A stretch of DNA of 64,000 bases from Desulfosporosinus cupriresistens (GTDB taxonomy: Bacteria > Bacillota > Desulfitobacteriia > Desulfitobacteriales > Desulfitobacteriaceae). Below are positions 52,268 through 61,791 of this stretch, in pieces. Below the pieces are notes generated by a model, which was given only the letters and a program-made list of their open reading frames with translations, did no database searches and had not been told where the DNA came from. A program made the position numbers and the translations under genes. The stretch's first letter is position 1. Every line of letters begins with the position of its first letter. Where the stretch lies: assembly GCF_001707885.1 (NCBI RefSeq), contig NZ_MASS01000015.1:22666-86665 (forward strand). Reading direction: 5' to 3'.

Positions 52268-54700
52268 GTGACAAAAGAACGTGAATTACCGTTACTCCCG
52301 TTACGTGGAATTTTAGTTTTCCCGTACATGGTCATTCATCTGGATGTAGGTAGAGAACGCTCCATGGCTGCCATTGAGGAGGCCATGCTCAGTGATCGAA
52401 TTATTCTTTTGGCTTCCCAAAAGGAGACAGAGATTGATTCACCAAACCCAGACGATCTGTATTCCATGGGTACGGTAGCAGAAATCAAGCAACTCTTAAA
52501 ACTTCCCGGAGGCACCATGCGTGTCTTGGTTGAAGGTATTTCGCGGGGGCGGGTACTCGAATTCTTAGAGAAAGACAAGTATTTCAAGGTACGCGTCGAA
52601 GAATTGTCTGAGGAAAAGAGAGCCCTTACGACGGAATTAGAAACATTAATTCGCGGCATGACTCATCAGTTTGAAGAGTATGCCAAACTTAGTAAACGCG
52701 TCCCTGTAGAAACCTTAGGAACGGTTTTAGCGGTGGAGGAACCAGGCCAATTAGCCGATATCGTGGCTTCCCACCTTAACCTTAAAGTGCCCGATAAGCA
52801 AACGATTCTGGAAGCTATGGTGATTGAGGCGCGTTTGGAACGTTTGACAGAACTTATAATGCGTGAAATCGAGATCATGGAATTGGAACGACGGATTGGT
52901 CAACGAGTACGCAAGCAAATGGATAAAGCACAAAAGGAATACTATTTACGGGAACAAATGAAAGCCATCCAGAAAGAACTTGGGGATAAAGATGAGCGTC
53001 TGGTTGAGGCAGAGGAATACCGAGAAAAAGTAGCTAAAGCTAAGTGCCCTAAAGAGGTTGAGCAAAAAGCACTCAAAGAAATTGAACGCCTTGAAAAAAT
53101 GCCTCCCTCCTCAGCTGAGGGTACGGTTGTGCGTACTTATCTAGACTGGATTCTCGCCCTTCCTTGGGGAAAGGCATCGAAGGATAAGATTGACTTACAA
53201 AAGGCTGAAGATATTTTAAACGAGGATCACTACGGTTTAGAGAAAATCAAGGAACGGATTCTGGAGTTTTTGGCGATTCGCAAACTGACCCCCAAAATGA
53301 AAAGTCCGATTCTATGTTTAGTAGGTCCGCCGGGAGTTGGCAAAACATCCTTAGCTAAATCCATTGCCCGGTCATTAGATCGCAAATTCGTACGTATGTC
53401 CTTGGGCGGGTTACGAGATGAGGCTGAGATCAGAGGGCATCGCCGCACATATATCGGGGCATTACCCGGACGGATTATTCAGGGGGTTCGGACGGCAGGG
53501 ACACGCAATTCAGTTTTTCTTCTGGATGAGATAGATAAGATGACGTCAGATTTCCGGGGGGATCCCGCTTCCGCCTTACTAGAGGTTCTAGATCCGGAAC
53601 AAAATAGCACCTTTACGGATCATTACATGGAAGTTCCTTTTGATCTATCGCAAACGCTTTTCGTGTTGACCGCTAATACACTGCACACGATTCCTCGTCC
53701 GCTCTTGGATCGGATGGAGGTCATCACCCTCAGCGGGTATACAGAAGATGAGAAGGTTAATATTGCTAAGCGTTACCTCGTACCAAAGCAGATGGAATCA
53801 CATGGACTTAAACCAGATGTCGTAACCATGGATGACGAGGTTCTTCTCAAGCTGGTTCAGGGATATACGCGAGAATCGGGAGTACGGAGCCTCGAACGGG
53901 AGGTGGCTAATCTTTGTCGTAAAATAGCCATCCTCTGGGTGAAAAAGGAATGGGAACCGCATACTTTGACAATTGAAGATCTTGAGAAAGCGCTGGGTGC
54001 GCCTCGTTATCACTTCCAAGTAGCGGCGAAGGCTCCTGAAATCGGCGCTGTAACGGGATTGGCGTTCACGGAAGTCGGCGGAGTGGTCTTAACCGTTGAG
54101 GTAACACCGTTGCCAGGAAAAGGAAGACTGACGCTAACTGGCCAATTGGGAGATGTGATGAAAGAATCCGCCCAAGCGGCTTGGACCTTTATTCGCGCCT
54201 ATGCTCTTGAACTGGGAATAGAAGAAGACTTTTATGATCGCACAGACCTTCACATTCATGTCCCGGAAGGCGCTATTCCTAAAGATGGTCCTTCCGCTGG
54301 AGTAACCATGGCAACGGCGATGGCCTCCGCCCTGTCCAAGCGAGCAGTGCGCGCAGATCTCGCCATGACTGGTGAAATAACCTTGCGTGGCAACGTTTTG
54401 CCCATCGGTGGCGTAAAAGAAAAAGTCTTGGCAGCTCATCGGGCTGGAAGTAAAGTCGTGCTCCTTCCAGAGGAAAATCGCAAGGATCTGGAAGATGTGC
54501 CGGAGAATGTTCGTAAATTGCTGGAATTCCACTTTGTCAGTCGGATTGAAGACGTGCTCAAACTTGCTCTCTTGCCGCTGGCCCATTCGGATGAAGTTCC
54601 CGGAGAGGATGTTTCAGTTCCGGGACATTCCGTCTATACTAAAGAAGGAATACCAGTTACAGATTCAAGACCAGAGGAAGCGCCTGTGTGGAAGTCGTAA
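52268..54700 (+). CDS. lon: ATP-dependent protease LonA
   Basis: This soluble Lon has 810 residues. The N-terminal substrate domain starts [28 protein letters not shown], as in Firmicute LonA. The AAA+ module has Walker A GPPGVGKT (353-360) and FLLDEIDKM. The protease domain carries Ser676 ([14 protein letters not shown]) and Lys719 ([14 protein letters not shown]). GTG 52268 follows TAGGGGGGATATTA. It degrades damaged and regulatory proteins in the cytoplasm. It lies between lonB and ysxC, the order known in related Firmicutes, but a terminator separates it from each. Confidence 0.98.
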   Translation: MTKERELPLLPLRGILVFPYMVIHLDVGRERSMAAIEEAMLSDRIILLASQKETEIDSPNPDDLYSMGTVAEIKQLLKLPGGTMRVLVEGISRGRVLEFLEKDKYFKVRVEELSEEKRALTTELETLIRGMTHQFEEYAKLSKRVPVETLGTVLAVEEPGQLADIVASHLNLKVPDKQTILEAMVIEARLERLTELIMREIEIMELERRIGQRVRKQMDKAQKEYYLREQMKAIQKELGDKDERLVEAEEYREKVAKAKCPKEVEQKALKEIERLEKMPPSSAEGTVVRTYLDWILALPWGKASKDKIDLQKAEDILNEDHYGLEKIKERILEFLAIRKLTPKMKSPILCLVGPPGVGKTSLAKSIARSLDRKFVRMSLGGLRDEAEIRGHRRTYIGALPGRIIQGVRTAGTRNSVFLLDEIDKMTSDFRGDPASALLEVLDPEQNSTFTDHYMEVPFDLSQTLFVLTANTLHTIPRPLLDRMEVITLSGYTEDEKVNIAKRYLVPKQMESHGLKPDVVTMDDEVLLKLVQGYTRESGVRSLEREVANLCRKIAILWVKKEWEPHTLTIEDLEKALGAPRYHFQVAAKAPEIGAVTGLAFTEVGGVVLTVEVTPLPGKGRLTLTGQLGDVMKESAQAAWTFIRAYALELGIEEDFYDRTDLHIHVPEGAIPKDGPSAGVTMATAMASALSKRAVRADLAMTGEITLRGNVLPIGGVKEKVLAAHRAGSKVVLLPEENRKDLEDVPENVRKLLEFHFVSRIEDVLKLALLPLAHSDEVPGEDVSVPGHSVYTKEGIPVTDSRPEEAPVWKS

Positions 54701-54774
54701 GCGCGGATGAACGATTAAGAAGAGGCTACATTGCACCTTCGACCGGTTGCATGGCGTTGGGTTATGAATTAATT

Positions 54775-54816
54775 AGACAGATGCCCAGTATCAGGGCATC
54801 TGTCTATCCGTTTTTT
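54775..54816 (+). terminator. Terminator after lonA
   Basis: AGACAGATGCCC and GGGCATCTGTCT pair around AGTATCA, followed by TTTTTT. Confidence 0.9.
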
Positions 54817-54892
54817 ATGCAAAGGCCAAGGCGAATTTGCGTCAAGGCGCAAATGGTGCCTTTCACTTTTCGTTCCAAGTCCCGTCGCCCCA

Positions 54893-54947
54893 AAGCCCAG
54901 AGGAAGTTTCTTAGCTTAGAGAGCGCTTTAGTGGAATCGCGTCAATG
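54893..54947. repeat. 55-bp dispersed repeat, inverted copy of 31447-31501
   Basis: It contains AAGTTTCTTAGCTTAGAGAG; two differences from the other copy over 55 bases. It lies in the short gap before ysxC. Confidence 0.8.
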
Positions 54948-54984
54948 ACTTTTCCTCTCTAATTTCTAGAAAGATGGTGAAACC

Positions 54985-55578
54985 TTGATAGTTATACGGA
55001 AAGCAGAATATGTTGCGTCTGCTGTAAAATACGAACAGTACCCTGTCGGTGGGTTACCAGAGATCGCGATGGCTGGGCGGTCAAATGTGGGTAAATCTTC
55101 GCTAATTAACAAATTTCTAGGGCGCCGTAACCTTGCGCGAACTGGGAATACACCTGGAAAAACGCAAACTTTAAATTTCTACAGTGTCAATGATGCTTGG
55201 TTTCTTGTCGATTTACCAGGTTATGGCTATGCCAAAGTCGCCAAAACGGTAAATGCACAATGGGGCCCGATGATGGAGACGTATCTTAAGAAGCGGGAGT
55301 CGCTGCGGGCGGTGATTCAAATCGTAGATATCCGCCATGCGCCGAGTACCGAAGATATTGAAATGCAGCAGTGGTTACGCTCGAAGGAAGTTCCAACCAT
55401 GGTTGTGGCAACCAAAGTAGACAAAATTGCACGTGGGCAGTGGCTTAAACATTTGAATGTTATCGCCAAGGCGTTAGATATTCCAGATGTCTCACTGATC
55501 CTTCCTTTTTCAGCTGAATCAGGCGTTGGGGTAAAAGAATTGCACGAGGCATTTGAGGAGATTTTGGGACTTGCGTGA
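54985..55578 (+). CDS. ysxC: Ribosome biogenesis GTP-binding protein YsxC/EngB
   Basis: Essential small GTPase of the TRAFAC class that aids 50S assembly. The G motifs are G1 GRSNVGKSSL, G2/G3 TPGKTQTLNFY with DLPGYGYAK, G4 TKVDK, G5 SAESG. Length is 197, the normal size. The start is TTG 54985 (MIVIRKAEYV) after AGATGGTGA. It completes the tig-clpX-lon-ysxC block. A repeat element starts right at its stop codon. Confidence 0.97.
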   Translation: MIVIRKAEYVASAVKYEQYPVGGLPEIAMAGRSNVGKSSLINKFLGRRNLARTGNTPGKTQTLNFYSVNDAWFLVDLPGYGYAKVAKTVNAQWGPMMETYLKKRESLRAVIQIVDIRHAPSTEDIEMQQWLRSKEVPTMVVATKVDKIARGQWLKHLNVIAKALDIPDVSLILPFSAESGVGVKELHEAFEEILGLA

Positions 55579-55990
55579 GGGGACTTGTGTGACACAGTGC
55601 TCGGTGCTCACGACGCAGAGCAAACTAACCGTTCAAGCTCCTGGCTATGGGGAGCGGGGTTCATCCTTCGGCGATAGTATTCTTTTAAAGAACCGCCGAC
55701 GGCGATAATCTCCACTGGAGACTATCGTGCCAAAAGCGCCATCCTTGGCGCATTGGCGGCAGCGCACATCCGCTGGCCCGAAGACACGGTCTTCGCACGT
55801 ATTAACCTTCTTGCAGGACGGCGAGAAGGGACCTTGTGCGCTGCCCCGTCTTTGGGGGGGCGGTTGCTTAAACGGAAGTTTGCTGTTCTGCTTACGAAAA
55901 GACCTCGTGCTCGTGTCACACTGCGTCCTGGGCTGGGGTCCGAGGAACGGAACGTGGGAGACGGCACATTTTATGTGCACCGTCTTATGA
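55579..55990 (+). repeat. Composite interspersed repeat, fullest copy
   Basis: This 410-base element begins GAGGGGACTTGTGTGACACA at the ysxC stop. The left arm (about 55588-55640, with CGCAGAGCAAACTAACCGTT) is an imperfect inverted match to the right arm (about 55860-55935, AAACGGAAGTTTGCTG and CTCGTGTCACACTGCGTCC). Inside are a GGCGATAGTATTCTTTTAAA block shared with 61334, the CGAAGACACGGTCTTCG palindrome at 55779-55795 and GGCGAGAAGGGACC. It ends with the hairpin GACGGCACAT...GTGCACCGTC at 55960-55984. Several short ORFs on both strands lie within it. The rest, to 56186, holds only the leader of the next gene. Confidence 0.8.
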
Positions 55991-56186
55991 AAGAATTGAG
56001 AAACATAGGGCGGAAGTTTTGAAGTTTCCTTTATGCTGCTTGCAATTACATTTGTGGTTACTCCATTGCTATAGCACTTTCCTTTTGCATAGTACCTTAC
56101 ATAAAAGTACATACTTACCTTTTGCTATGAAGTCATATATACTCAAGTAGAACATTTCAAACGACGAATGCAATGGGGAGGTAGTT

Positions 56187-56846
56187 ATGAACGTATTAGC
56201 TATTAATGGAAGCCCAAGAAAAAATGAGAATACTGCAACTTTATTAAATAAAGCACTAGAGGGTGCAGCTGCGCAAGGAGCTAAGACTGAGCTCGTCCAT
56301 CTTTATGATCTCAATTTCAAAGGATGTATTAGCTGTTTTGCCTGTAAATTGAAAGATGGAAAAAGTTACGGAAAATGTGCGGTTAAGGATGACCTGACCT
56401 CAATTCTAGAGAAAATTGATAATGCTGATGCGATTATCCTTGGTTCGCCTATCTATTTCGGAAATGTTACGGGTGAGATGAGGTCATTCATGGAACGGAT
56501 GACATTCCCGTACCTAGTGTATGATAAAAACTATTCTTCCCTGTTTAAGAAGAAGATACCGGTGGGCTTTATTTACACCATGAATTTAGATGAGAAAACG
56601 ATGCAAGAATGGGGCTACATTCCTGTTCTGAAGGGAACCGAAAATATGATTGGGCGTATTATTGGAGCCCCTGAGGGTCCTGAAGTGCTGTATGTTACCG
56701 ACACTTATCAGTTTAACGATTATTCTAAATATGTTGTGACAGGGTTCGATGAAGCTCATAAAGCCAAGAGGCGGAAAGAAGAATTTCCCAAGGATTGTGA
56801 AAAAGCCTTTGCAATGGGAGCAAGGTTCGCTGGAAATACTAAATAA
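56187..56846 (+). CDS. Flavodoxin-fold NADPH-dependent FMN reductase-type protein
   Basis: The 219-residue protein begins MNVLAINGSPRKNENTATLLNKALEGA, the FMN phosphate loop of the NADPH-dependent FMN reductase/iron-sulfur flavoprotein family. CISCFACKLKDGKSYGKCAVKDDL has a Cys-x2-Cys-x-x-...-Cys arrangement similar to, but looser than, the cluster motif of iron-sulfur flavoproteins. ADAIILGSPIYFGNVTGEMRSFMERM is the usual flavin-binding block. The C-terminal part is a typical extension. It is likely an FMN oxidoreductase used in redox defence. GGGGAGGTAGTT precedes the ATG. It stands alone. Confidence 0.85.
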   Translation: MNVLAINGSPRKNENTATLLNKALEGAAAQGAKTELVHLYDLNFKGCISCFACKLKDGKSYGKCAVKDDLTSILEKIDNADAIILGSPIYFGNVTGEMRSFMERMTFPYLVYDKNYSSLFKKKIPVGFIYTMNLDEKTMQEWGYIPVLKGTENMIGRIIGAPEGPEVLYVTDTYQFNDYSKYVVTGFDEAHKAKRRKEEFPKDCEKAFAMGARFAGNTK

Positions 56847-57389
56847 GAAAAGCATACGGTAAGGGTTTTCCAATTGGCTGGCATGGTCCAATATTACAAA
56901 GTGTCAAGCGCAAATTATTTTTTAATATCGTGGCCTTGCTTTAAGGTATATTGCCTTAGAGTAAGGCTGTTTTTTAATGGGACACCATACAAGTCTTTTA
57001 CGCCATCATCATCGTTCTTAAATGAAGTTTATCAAGTAGTAGTATCTTCGTATAAAAAGGAGTTCGAAATGGGAGTAAGTCCACGCCATCATGAGGCGTG
57101 TGATGTGCTTGGGTCGAGAGACTGTTAAGAAAATTGTGGAGACGGCACATTCCATGTGAACCGTCTCCACTTGCGTCTAAAAAGAGTCCCGTTGTCCCCT
57201 CTGAACTCGTCGTCTCTCAGCCTGGAACTTCGCGCTTACAAAAGCGAACCTTCTTTGAACGAGCATAATCAAACTTGACTCAAGAGTTCTAGTTTCATAC
57301 ATAAAAAAATAGCTCTCTCGTATATTTAGAGTGAGCGGGGAACTAGAGGGAAGTCTAAGGTGATCTGCGAGAGGAAGGGAGAGAAACGT
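56847..57389 (+). other. Intergenic region with a hairpin repeat
   Basis: At 57136-57170, GTGGAGACGGCACAT pairs with ATGTGAACCGTCTCCAC, the hairpin of the GACGGCACAT family without the rest. An 84-codon frame at 56874-57128 has no ribosome site or family. Nothing else is recognised. Confidence 0.6.
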
Positions 57390-58388
57390 TTGAGAGATAT
57401 AGGCTTACTTATTGTGAGTTTAGGTATCATTTTGATAGGGGCAGAAGCGTTTACCAATGGGATTGAATGGTTGGGGCAAAAGCTCATGTTAGGGGCCGGA
57501 GCTGTTGGAAGTATTCTTGCTGCTGTCGGAACGGCTTTACCTGAAACGATGGTTCCTATTATGGCCTTTTTGAGTGGGGGAGTGGGCCCAGAAGGATCAG
57601 ATATTGGCATCGGGGCTATTCTGGGTGCGCCGTTTATGTTGGCAACACTTGCCTTTTTTATCACAGGGTTCACGGCACTCTTGTTCCGGCGGAGAAATCT
57701 GCCCCTTCAGTTGGATGCTAAAGTCGTTCAACGTGACTTAGGGTTTTTCTTGTTTGTTTATACAATGGCCATTCTGGCGTCTTTTTTGCCCAGTCAACTG
57801 CTTAAGAATGGAGCGGCATTAGCGCTTCTCGCTGCTTATGCAATTTATGTCTTCCTTACCTTACGCGCGAGTAAAGGGGGACATAAGCAGGAAGATTTGG
57901 CTCCGCTTTATGTGGCAACACGGACCAACAATCCGTCGCTGGTCATGATTTTAGTGCAAATCGCTTTGGCCTTAATTGCCATTGTTTTTGGAGCACGGGG
58001 TTTTGTTAACGCAGTGCAGCCTATCGCAGTGTCAATTGGAATACCGGTCTTTGTGCTCTCTTTAATTATTACTCCGATTGCCACAGAGTTACCAGAGAAG
58101 TTTAATAGTGTCCTTTGGATTCGCCGTGGCAAGGACACACTGGCCATGGGAAACTTGACCGGAGCCATGGTATTTCAGAGTTCTGTGATTCCAGCGATCG
58201 GCATTGCTCTTACACCATGGAAATTGGATGCCTTGGCATTGTGGAGTGCGTTTCTTGCTTTAGGAGCTGCAATGATTCCGTACTTATCTCTTCGACGCAA
58301 AGGTGTAATTTTTCCGACCAGTCTCTTGATAGGAGGAGCCTTTTACTTGTTTTTCATTTTGACGGTGTTTCGTTTCCCGATCCAGTAA
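57390..58388 (+). CDS. CaCA-family cation/calcium exchanger-type membrane protein
   Basis: The 332-residue protein has about ten transmembrane segments in two inverted halves. The alpha repeats are AVGSILAAVGTALPETMVPI and SIGIPVFVLSLIITPIATELPEKFNSV, each with the Glu that binds the cation. Such proteins exchange Ca2+ for Na+ or H+. TTG 57390 is six bases from GGAAGGGAGAG; the frame opens at GTG 57360. The last 35 bases overlap the end of the convergent DMT transporter gene at 58354. Confidence 0.88.
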   Translation: MRDIGLLIVSLGIILIGAEAFTNGIEWLGQKLMLGAGAVGSILAAVGTALPETMVPIMAFLSGGVGPEGSDIGIGAILGAPFMLATLAFFITGFTALLFRRRNLPLQLDAKVVQRDLGFFLFVYTMAILASFLPSQLLKNGAALALLAAYAIYVFLTLRASKGGHKQEDLAPLYVATRTNNPSLVMILVQIALALIAIVFGARGFVNAVQPIAVSIGIPVFVLSLIITPIATELPEKFNSVLWIRRGKDTLAMGNLTGAMVFQSSVIPAIGIALTPWKLDALALWSAFLALGAAMIPYLSLRRKGVIFPTSLLIGGAFYLFFILTVFRFPIQ

Positions 58389-59235
58389 ACTCGGCGATTA
58401 ACATGCCCCCTAGAACCAATCCTGCACCAGTCAGTCCTTTCAGCGTAAATACTTCACCGGCGAGGAAAAAGGCGGTGACTGCGGAAAATGCGGGTTCCAT
58501 AGAAAAAATGAGGGCAGTATGGGTTGAAGTGGTGAATTGCTGCATTTTGGTTTGAACAAAGAAAGCGAGTGAGGTCGCGGGAACGGCAGTCACTAATAAG
58601 GCCAGCCAGGCAGTTGAGGTGAAGTGAATTGCTGGTTGAGGTAAAATTAGTGAGAAAATACCACTTAAAATGCTCACGGTAAGGATTTGGACACTGGCTA
58701 AAACGGTGGCATTTGTCTGAGGGGCATAACGCCCGACAAAGAAAATATGGAGGGCAAAGCTTAAAGCACAGACAAGAACCATGAGGTCACCCTTGTTGAG
58801 CTGAAAATGATCACCTAAGGAGAGCAAGGCCAAGCCTACTAGAGCGCTCAGGATACCTAGGAATAGACTGGGATGCGGCAGCTTGCGTGTCGTTATAGTG
58901 ACTAGTGTCGGGACAATGACGATGGAAAGTCCCGTTATAAAACCGGCGTTGGACGCGGTCGTATATTGCAGGCCGACTGTTTGCCAGGCGTACCCGGAGA
59001 ACAGAAAGACCCCCAAGGGTACTCCTTTAAGTAGTTCTTTGGTGGAGATATGTGTTTTTTGAAACCAGAGAAAGGGCAAGAGGCTAATAAAGGCGAGGGC
59101 GAAGCGAATCGCTAGAAATGGAAACGGGGGCAGATCCTCAATTGCCCATTTGACGATGACAAAGGTCGATCCCCAAACTAAGGCGACTAAAAGTAATGAA
59201 AAATCAGCCCAGCGGCTTTTGTTTAGCTTCATCAA
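58354..59235 (-). CDS. EamA/DMT-family transporter
   Basis: The 293-residue protein has ten predicted transmembrane helices in two EamA repeats (LLLVALVWGSTFVIVKWAI; GDLMVLVCALSFALHIFFVG), with the second-repeat end SMEPAFSAVTAFFLAGEVFTLKGLTGAGLVLGGMLI typical of RhaT/YdcZ-like drug and metabolite exporters. The substrate is unknown. The ATG at 59235 follows an AGGAGTGAT site. It is convergent with, and overlaps by 35 bases, the CaCA exchanger gene. Confidence 0.9.
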   Translation of the reverse strand: MMKLNKSRWADFSLLLVALVWGSTFVIVKWAIEDLPPFPFLAIRFALAFISLLPFLWFQKTHISTKELLKGVPLGVFLFSGYAWQTVGLQYTTASNAGFITGLSIVIVPTLVTITTRKLPHPSLFLGILSALVGLALLSLGDHFQLNKGDLMVLVCALSFALHIFFVGRYAPQTNATVLASVQILTVSILSGIFSLILPQPAIHFTSTAWLALLVTAVPATSLAFFVQTKMQQFTTSTHTALIFSMEPAFSAVTAFFLAGEVFTLKGLTGAGLVLGGMLIAEFTGSGNETPSK

Positions 59236-59293
59236 ATCACTCCTACTGTTCTTAATGTATAACTAGTAAAATTAATAAGGAAGGAAATAAAAA

Positions 59294-59328
59294 GAAAGGC
59301 CATTGCGTAGGATACGCAATGGCCTTTC
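59294..59328 (-). terminator. Terminator of the LysM-ferritin-like gene
   Basis: GAAAGGCCATTGCGTA and its exact complement around GGAT form the stem; on the minus strand it is followed by TTTTTATTT. Confidence 0.9.
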
Positions 59329-59472
59329 AGAAGTTTAACAGATTTTACTGATAGATGATATCATCTGACCTCTAGCCTGAGACATCCGAGCTCCGACCCC
59401 TGTTAAGATGGCACAGTGGATTACGCAATTTCTAGTATAACGGAATGAACGCCAACTGGAAAGAAGAAATTT

Positions 59473-60213
59473 TCAACCTTTTCCTCCATCATGCGGTCCC
59501 GGTATTTCTGGGTGCTCATCAAGCGGAGTATAGATGGGTGGTGGAGAACAAGGCGGCGGAGCTGGGCAGGGGGCGCATTCGCTACAATATTGCTGCTTTG
59601 CTTGACAGAACAGATGGTAATGACGTTCCTCATCGGCTGCTATTTCCATCAGAATACATTGAATTTCTGGAATGGGTATTTTTTGGGCCAGTTCAAGATA
59701 TTCCCGATGTGCTTTGGCCTCGTCCTCGATGTTCAGGTCAAGAAGTGCACAAAGTTCACTGGTATAGTTGATAAAACGGGCACGCCAATCGACCCAATGG
59801 CCACTACTTAATGAACCGTACCTGGGGTCGACCCCTAGAAGGCGTAAAGCTAAGGCTAATTTTTCGAGATGCCGGATTTCGTCATAAGCAATGGGCCGTA
59901 ATAAGGCATCGAACTCCGGGCGGTCAAGCAGTACAGCTTGATAAAGGTAGGTTGTGATGGCGGTTAATTCCGAATCCGTTCCTGCATAAGCCTCGTAGAG
60001 CCACAGGGCATATGTAAAGTTCGGTTCGGGAATTTCCTCGGGACTCGGTTCATGAGTCTCCAGGACAGGAAGTAATAGAACTTGACCAGCATAAATGCGA
60101 TCAGGATGCTTTAAATGATTGAGTTGAATGATTTCTCCCATTTCGACATGATAAGCTTTGGCGATTTTAAAAATGGTATCACCTGCTTGCACAATATATC
60201 GTACATAATCCAT
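59473..60213 (-). CDS. LysM protein with ferritin-like domain
   Basis: Residues about 3-50 are a LysM module (VRYIVQAGDTIFKIAKAYHVEMGEIIQLNHLKHPDRIYAGQVLLLP). After a short linker, residues about 75-205 are a four-helix ferritin-like domain, with Glu and His pairs in ELTAITTYLY, YDEIRHLEKLALAL, DEAKAHREYLEL and AADEERHYHLF that could hold two metal ions. The tail is Cys/Pro-rich (CSECAPCPAPPPCSPPP). There is no signal peptide. LysM plus this ferritin-like type suggests a spore coat or cortex protein, or a protective peroxidase; this is inference. The start at 60213 follows an AAAGGGAGGAG site. Confidence 0.78.
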   Translation of the reverse strand: MDYVRYIVQAGDTIFKIAKAYHVEMGEIIQLNHLKHPDRIYAGQVLLLPVLETHEPSPEEIPEPNFTYALWLYEAYAGTDSELTAITTYLYQAVLLDRPEFDALLRPIAYDEIRHLEKLALALRLLGVDPRYGSLSSGHWVDWRARFINYTSELCALLDLNIEDEAKAHREYLELAQKIPIPEIQCILMEIAADEERHYHLFCQAKQQYCSECAPCPAPPPCSPPPIYTPLDEHPEIPGPHDGGKG

Positions 60214-60398
60214 TAGGACTCCTCCCTTTCACGTGTCATGCTACAATATATTCCCGAAGAACGAGAGTGGTAATGGATAATGTTGGCATAATGCGGAATG
60301 TATTGGACAGGTTCAACGTATTTATAGATAGAGTTTAGAAAATCACAATAACTTGAGCGTTCGGAGTTATTGAATTTAGAAAAAGGAAGGGAATAGCA

Positions 60399-61241
60399 AT
60401 GGGTACATGGCTCTTAAAAGGAATCACTGCGGCCTTGATGGTTACGGTCTTAACTCTATTTGCAGGAATAGTATGGGGTGCTATGGGTCTGGGAGGCCTA
60501 AGCACTTCGCTTCTGTTGGATATTGGGCTCTTGGCAAGTTGTCTTGTAGGCGGATATCGTTCAGCTAAAGAAAGCGGTTTGTGGTGGATGGGTGGGGCTA
60601 CCGGAATTGGCTATGTTGCAGTGGGGACGCTTTTGCTGGCTCTATTTTTACCGATCCGACTCTGGGGCTTTATCCAAGTCCTTGGTGAAGGTGCAATTAT
60701 TGGGTTGATAGCAGGTGCAGTTGGGGCCGGAGGTGCTAAAGGAGTAGTTTCAGGCACTTGGTCAGGAAAACGGCGTCAATCGTATTTTAAGCCTTCTTAT
60801 GCGGGCTATGGCTCGGACGATCATGTCAGTAGTGAGTTCGATTGGGGCCCGGAGGAAAGCTTCCAAGAAAGAGAAACTGCGTCGAATTCATTTTGGGCTG
60901 AGAGATCGGAAAGAAAACTCCAGGGAACTCGTGGATCGAAGTGGGATACAGAAGAGAGTTCGGATGTTGAGTGGTCTTGGGATCAGAAGGATGATGATAG
61001 ATTGCCATGCTTAGGAGCAGGGGATTCCGAAGCATTGATCGATTGGGAGCCGGAGCCGGTTAGGGATGAAGTGTTTAGGGATGAAGTGTTTAGGGATGAA
61101 GTGTTTAGGGACGACTTGGTTAGGAACGACTTGGTTAAGAGTGATGTAGTTAGGAGCAAATTTTTTGAGACAAACAGGACGAGTTTGAAAAATGCGAGTG
61201 AGAACAAAGAGAAGGCAGCAAAACCTTGGTGGGAGGAATAG
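60399..61241 (+). CDS. TIGR04086/YrzE-like membrane protein with long acidic tail
   Basis: Residues 1-120 have four transmembrane helices (GITAALMVTVLTLFAGIVWGAM; LLLDIGLLASCLVGGYRSAKESGLWWMGGATGIGYVAVGTLLLALFL; GEGAIIGLIAGAVGAGGAKG), the TIGR04086 layout. That family is about 120 residues long, but here another 160 follow. The tail is acidic and Ser/Trp-rich, then contains the tandem RDEVFRDEVFRDEVFRDDLVRNDLVKSDVVR. The repeat is from a short DNA duplication (AGGGATGAAGTGTTT three times). The tail is likely in the cytoplasm and disordered. No function is known. AAGGAAGGG precedes the ATG. Confidence 0.75.
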   Translation: MGTWLLKGITAALMVTVLTLFAGIVWGAMGLGGLSTSLLLDIGLLASCLVGGYRSAKESGLWWMGGATGIGYVAVGTLLLALFLPIRLWGFIQVLGEGAIIGLIAGAVGAGGAKGVVSGTWSGKRRQSYFKPSYAGYGSDDHVSSEFDWGPEESFQERETASNSFWAERSERKLQGTRGSKWDTEESSDVEWSWDQKDDDRLPCLGAGDSEALIDWEPEPVRDEVFRDEVFRDEVFRDDLVRNDLVKSDVVRSKFFETNRTSLKNASENKEKAAKPWWEE

Positions 61242-61430
61242 AGGGACTTGTATGACACAGCGCTCGGTCTTACGACGCAGAGCAAACTAACCGTGAAAGC
61301 TCCCGGCTTTGGGGAGCGGGGTTCATCCTTCGGCGATAGTATTCTTTTAAAGAACCGCCTACGGCGATAATCTCCACTTGGGGAACGGGGAATGTTGGAG
61401 AGACGGCACATTTCATGTGCACCGTCTGAA
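61242..61430 (+). repeat. Composite interspersed repeat, shorter copy
   Basis: It starts GAGGGACTTGTATGACACAG at the stop of the YrzE-like gene, keeps the block GCAGAGCAAACTAACCG and the GGCGATAGTATTCTTTTAAA block of the 55.6-kb copy, and ends with the hairpin GACGGCACAT...GTGCACCGTC at 61402-61426. The central palindrome and right arm are deleted. The rest, to 61791, has no gene seen; an apparent ORF 61378-61650 starts inside the repeat. Confidence 0.8.
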
Positions 61431-61791
61431 AGTAAGTTCGGAATTAATAATGAATGGGTGGGCTCGTATAGGACGGAGGCGGTTATTGTTTGCAACGAAT
61501 GTGCAGGCAAAGACTGTCTCCTCTTGCGCCTCGACCAAAGTACCGCCTGGCGACTATGAATCGAACAGGATGATTGGAACTTGTAAAATTCTGTACTTCA
61601 GGGAGTATTACAGAATAGTTGGAACATTAGGAAGGATTTTTGTTAAATAAGCGAGAATAGTTTGATAAGTATAGAAGAAAATATTTGACATATGTTCTTG
61701 TTCTTATGTGTTTTGAAATAGGGGCAGCTCAGAGGGGTATTCACTCCTGCATGAGGTTTACGGAGAATATAGGCAGAAGGGATGGCGAGGT

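Noticed and set aside
55645..56112. Several ORFs on both strands after ysxC
   Set aside because: They lie in the composite repeat, share peptides with other repeat copies (EDTVFARI), and have no ribosome sites or family features.
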